DNA from: Intrasporangium_A sp039812505 | GTDB lineage: Bacteria > Actinomycetota > Actinomycetes > Actinomycetales > Dermatophilaceae | Direction of reading: 5' to 3' | Length of the DNA stretch: 14,270 nt | NCBI RefSeq assembly: GCF_039812505.1 | Contig: NZ_JBDIAQ010000091.1 | Location: 1 to 14,270 of the forward strand | Part shown: positions 12,911 through 14,270 of the stretch, in pieces | Layout of the letters: every line of letters starts with the position of its first letter | How positions within the stretch are numbered: the first letter of the stretch is position 1 | Translations under genes and position numbers: made by a program | Notes under the pieces: generated by a model | What the model saw: only the letters and a program-made list of their open reading frames with translations | What the model was told of the DNA's origin: nothing | Databases searched by the model: none

Positions 12911-12916
12911 ATTCTC
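12911..12916 (-). promoter_or_regulatory. Possible -10 box, leaderless promoter of marR
   Basis: Minus strand GAGAAT (A at position 2 and T at position 6 as in TANNNT) lies 6 nt before the ATG at 12904. Confidence 0.35.
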
Positions 12917-12937
12917 GCACGCGGCCCGGGTAGCCCG

Positions 12938-12946
12938 TGTTATTCT
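12938..12946 (+). promoter_or_regulatory. Extended -10 promoter of the MFS gene
   Basis: TGT followed by TATTCT forms an extended -10 element. No TTGACA-like -35 is visible at 16-19 bp. Transcription would start near 12953, five bases before the palindromic operator, leaving a leader of about 77 nt that holds GAAAGGG at 13011-13017 as ribosome binding site. Confidence 0.5.
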
Positions 12947-12957
12947 TTCGTCGTCGA

Positions 12958-12987
12958 ACTTCGATATCGAAGTCTTCGACCTCGAAG
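12958..12987. promoter_or_regulatory. Twin palindromic operator, probably for the MarR protein
   Basis: ACTTCGATATCGAAGT (12958-12973) is a perfect 16-bp palindrome. It is followed immediately by CTTCGACCTCGAAG (12974-12987), the same CTTCGA/TCGAAG arms with a different 2-bp centre. The centres are 15 bp apart, about one and a half helical turns. The site lies just downstream of the predicted MFS transcription start, where a bound repressor would block the polymerase. It is also unusually A/T-rich for this DNA. Confidence 0.8.
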
Positions 12988-13029
12988 CCTCCGCTCACCG
13001 TCGACTCCCAGAAAGGGTGTGAACTCGTC

Positions 13030-14270
13030 ATGCGCGCAAAGCTGCTCATCCTGGCCTCGTCCATCGGAATGATGGGCTGGGGTGCCGTCCTGCCCTACCA
13101 GTACGCGTATGCCGCCGACACCCGCGGCTGGGGGGCGCTGACCGCCGCGGCGGCCGCCTCGCTGTTCTCGGTCGGCGCGCTCGTGGCCGCGCCGGTCGCC
13201 GGACGGCTCGCCGACCGGTTCGACCCCGTCCTCGTCGCGGTGCTGGCCCAGCTGCTCGGCGCGGCCGGCGTCGCGGGCCTGACCCTGTCCGACTCGCCGG
13301 CCAGCTTCCTGGCCGGGATGTTCGTCTTCGGCCTGGGCCTGACCGCCTCGGTCCCGGCCAAGCAGGTCCTCGTCCTCGCCTGGGTCGGCGTCGCGGACCG
13401 TCGCCGGACCTTCGCCTACAAGTTCACCGGCGAGGCGATCGGCATGGCGCTGGGCGCGTATGCCGCCGGGCGCCTGGTCGATCTCGGCCAGCCGAACGGC
13501 CTCGACATCGGGTTCCTCCTGGCCGCAGCGGGATTCGTCGTCTCCTCGGCGATGATCTGGGGGGCGGGGGCCGGCGCCGCCAACCACTCGGACAGCGGGC
13601 TCGGGAGCCGCTCGTCCGCCGGGTCGTCGCCCCGCGAGTCGGTGCGGGCGATCTTCGCCCGGCCCGCCCTGCGCTGGGTAGCGGTCATCACCGTGGCCCT
13701 CGCGCTGGCGTTCTACGCGCAGTTCGAGGCGGGCCTGCCGGCCTACGCCCTGACCGTGCTGAAGGTCGAAGCCGCGACGATCGGCAACGCCGCGGCGGTC
13801 AACTCGCTGGTCATCGTCGCCCTGCAGGTCGTCGTCGTCCGCCTCACCGCCCACCGCAGCGCCCCGACCCTGCTGATGGCCGTGGGCGGCATCTGGACGC
13901 TGGCCTGGGTCGTCCTGTCGGTCGCCCAGTTCCGTCCCGGGATCGCCTCGGCCCTGTTCGTCATGACGTTCGGGATCTTCGCGGTCGGCGAGACGATGTT
14001 CGCCCCCATCCTGAGCCCGCTCACCGCCGCGCTCGCGCCGCGCGGCATGGTCGGGCAGACGCTGGGCCTGTTCGCCGCGCTGCAGACGGTGTTCTTCGCG
14101 GTCGGCCCGATGGTCGCCGGCGCCCTGCTCGGGGCCGGGCTCGCGAACGGGTTCCTGGTGCTGCACATCGCCATCAGCCTGCTCGCGGTCTACGCCGCCT
14201 GGCGGCTGCGGGCCGCGCTGCGGCGCGAGCGCAGCCGGGCCGCCCACCCGAGCAGCCCCAGGGCGGAGCC
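13030..14270 (+). CDS. MFS transporter (3' end beyond the window)
   Basis: At least 413 residues of a 12-helix major facilitator antiporter. The reading frame is open to the last base; the final residues are a basic, hydrophilic tail, so the stop is probably close. The first helix (LLILASSIGMMGWGAVLPYQY) follows a three-residue basic start. GRLADRFDP (residues 58-66) is the MFS motif-A loop between helices 2 and 3. A hydrophilic loop with Ser and Gly near residues 180-213 separates the two six-helix halves. ATG 13030 is preceded by GAAAGGG with a 12-nt gap, somewhat long. Divergence from a MarR gene with an operator suggests drug or metabolite efflux induced by its substrate; the substrate is unknown. 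Two coding GTATGCCGC copies lie at 13107 and 13458. Confidence 0.9.
   Translation, partial: MRAKLLILASSIGMMGWGAVLPYQYAYAADTRGWGALTAAAAASLFSVGALVAAPVAGRLADRFDPVLVAVLAQLLGAAGVAGLTLSDSPASFLAGMFVFGLGLTASVPAKQVLVLAWVGVADRRRTFAYKFTGEAIGMALGAYAAGRLVDLGQPNGLDIGFLLAAAGFVVSSAMIWGAGAGAANHSDSGLGSRSSAGSSPRESVRAIFARPALRWVAVITVALALAFYAQFEAGLPAYALTVLKVEAATIGNAAAVNSLVIVALQVVVVRLTAHRSAPTLLMAVGGIWTLAWVVLSVAQFRPGIASALFVMTFGIFAVGETMFAPILSPLTAALAPRGMVGQTLGLFAALQTVFFAVGPMVAGALLGAGLANGFLVLHIAISLLAVYAAWRLRAALRRERSRAAHPSSPRAE

Noticed and set aside
13107..13466. The GTATGCCGC copies as mere codon-pair preference for Tyr-Ala-Ala
   Set aside because: Not sufficient alone: six copies lie outside coding sequence, including two perfect inverted pairs, and Tyr-Ala-Ala preceded by a C uses TAC. 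A genome-wide count is needed to settle it.
12940..14247. Long antisense reading frame opposite the MFS gene, and similar ones at 9799-12288 and 5256-7370
   Set aside because: High-G+C shadow frames. Their products are low-complexity Arg/Gly/Asp-rich, while the opposite strand encodes clear conserved proteins.

Overview
The window is high-G+C chromosomal DNA from an actinobacterium, most likely a Micrococcales member near the Intrasporangiaceae. That assignment is inferred from very strong G/C third-codon bias, mycobacterial-type SodA, a DUF4921 protein, the bPH2 (YdbS/YdbT-like) pair, a BluB-CobT fusion, and many start codons lying directly behind a TANNNT-type -10 box (leaderless transcripts). 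I see no rRNA, tRNA, CRISPR, IS element or prophage.

Layout. 37-657 (-) sodA; 930-2198 (+) DUF4921/GalT-like protein, divergent from sodA; 2309-3421 (+) patatin-like phospholipase; 3448-4485 (-) luciferase-like flavin monooxygenase; 4524-5216 (+) ASCH-like protein with a winged-helix-like tail, divergent from the previous gene; 5142-5327 a cluster of perfect inverted repeats between convergent genes; 5343-7334 (-) S9 serine peptidase; 7383-7889 and 7886-9454 (+) two overlapping bPH2 membrane proteins; 9467-9814 three tandem ~113-bp repeats, each with a perfect inverted pair; 9817-10335 (-) gamma-carbonic-anhydrase-like protein; 10426-12330 (-) BluB-CobT fusion with eight 7-residue repeats inside CobT; 12374-12904 (-) MarR regulator; 13030-end (+) MFS transporter, running off the window.

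The genes look like ordinary chromosomal housekeeping and stress functions rather than one pathway. Functional pairs are MarR/MFS, which diverge around a doubled palindromic operator, and the two bPH2 proteins, which overlap by ATGA. BluB-CobT joins synthesis of the lower cobalamin ligand (DMB) and its activation in one polypeptide.

The most unusual signals are in the DNA itself. The 9-mer GTATGCCGC occurs 11 times on the two strands, where composition predicts well under one. Two pairs of copies form perfect 10-bp-stem inverted repeats in intergenic DNA. All five coding copies are in one frame (xxG-TAT-GCC-GCx, Tyr-Ala-Ala), overriding the usual TAC codon. This resembles the distribution of DNA uptake sequences or another selected genomic signal. 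Other signals are the 113-bp nested-repeat array, the hairpin cluster at 5142-5327, the 21-bp minisatellite inside cobT, the twin MarR operator, and the prevalence of leaderless promoters.
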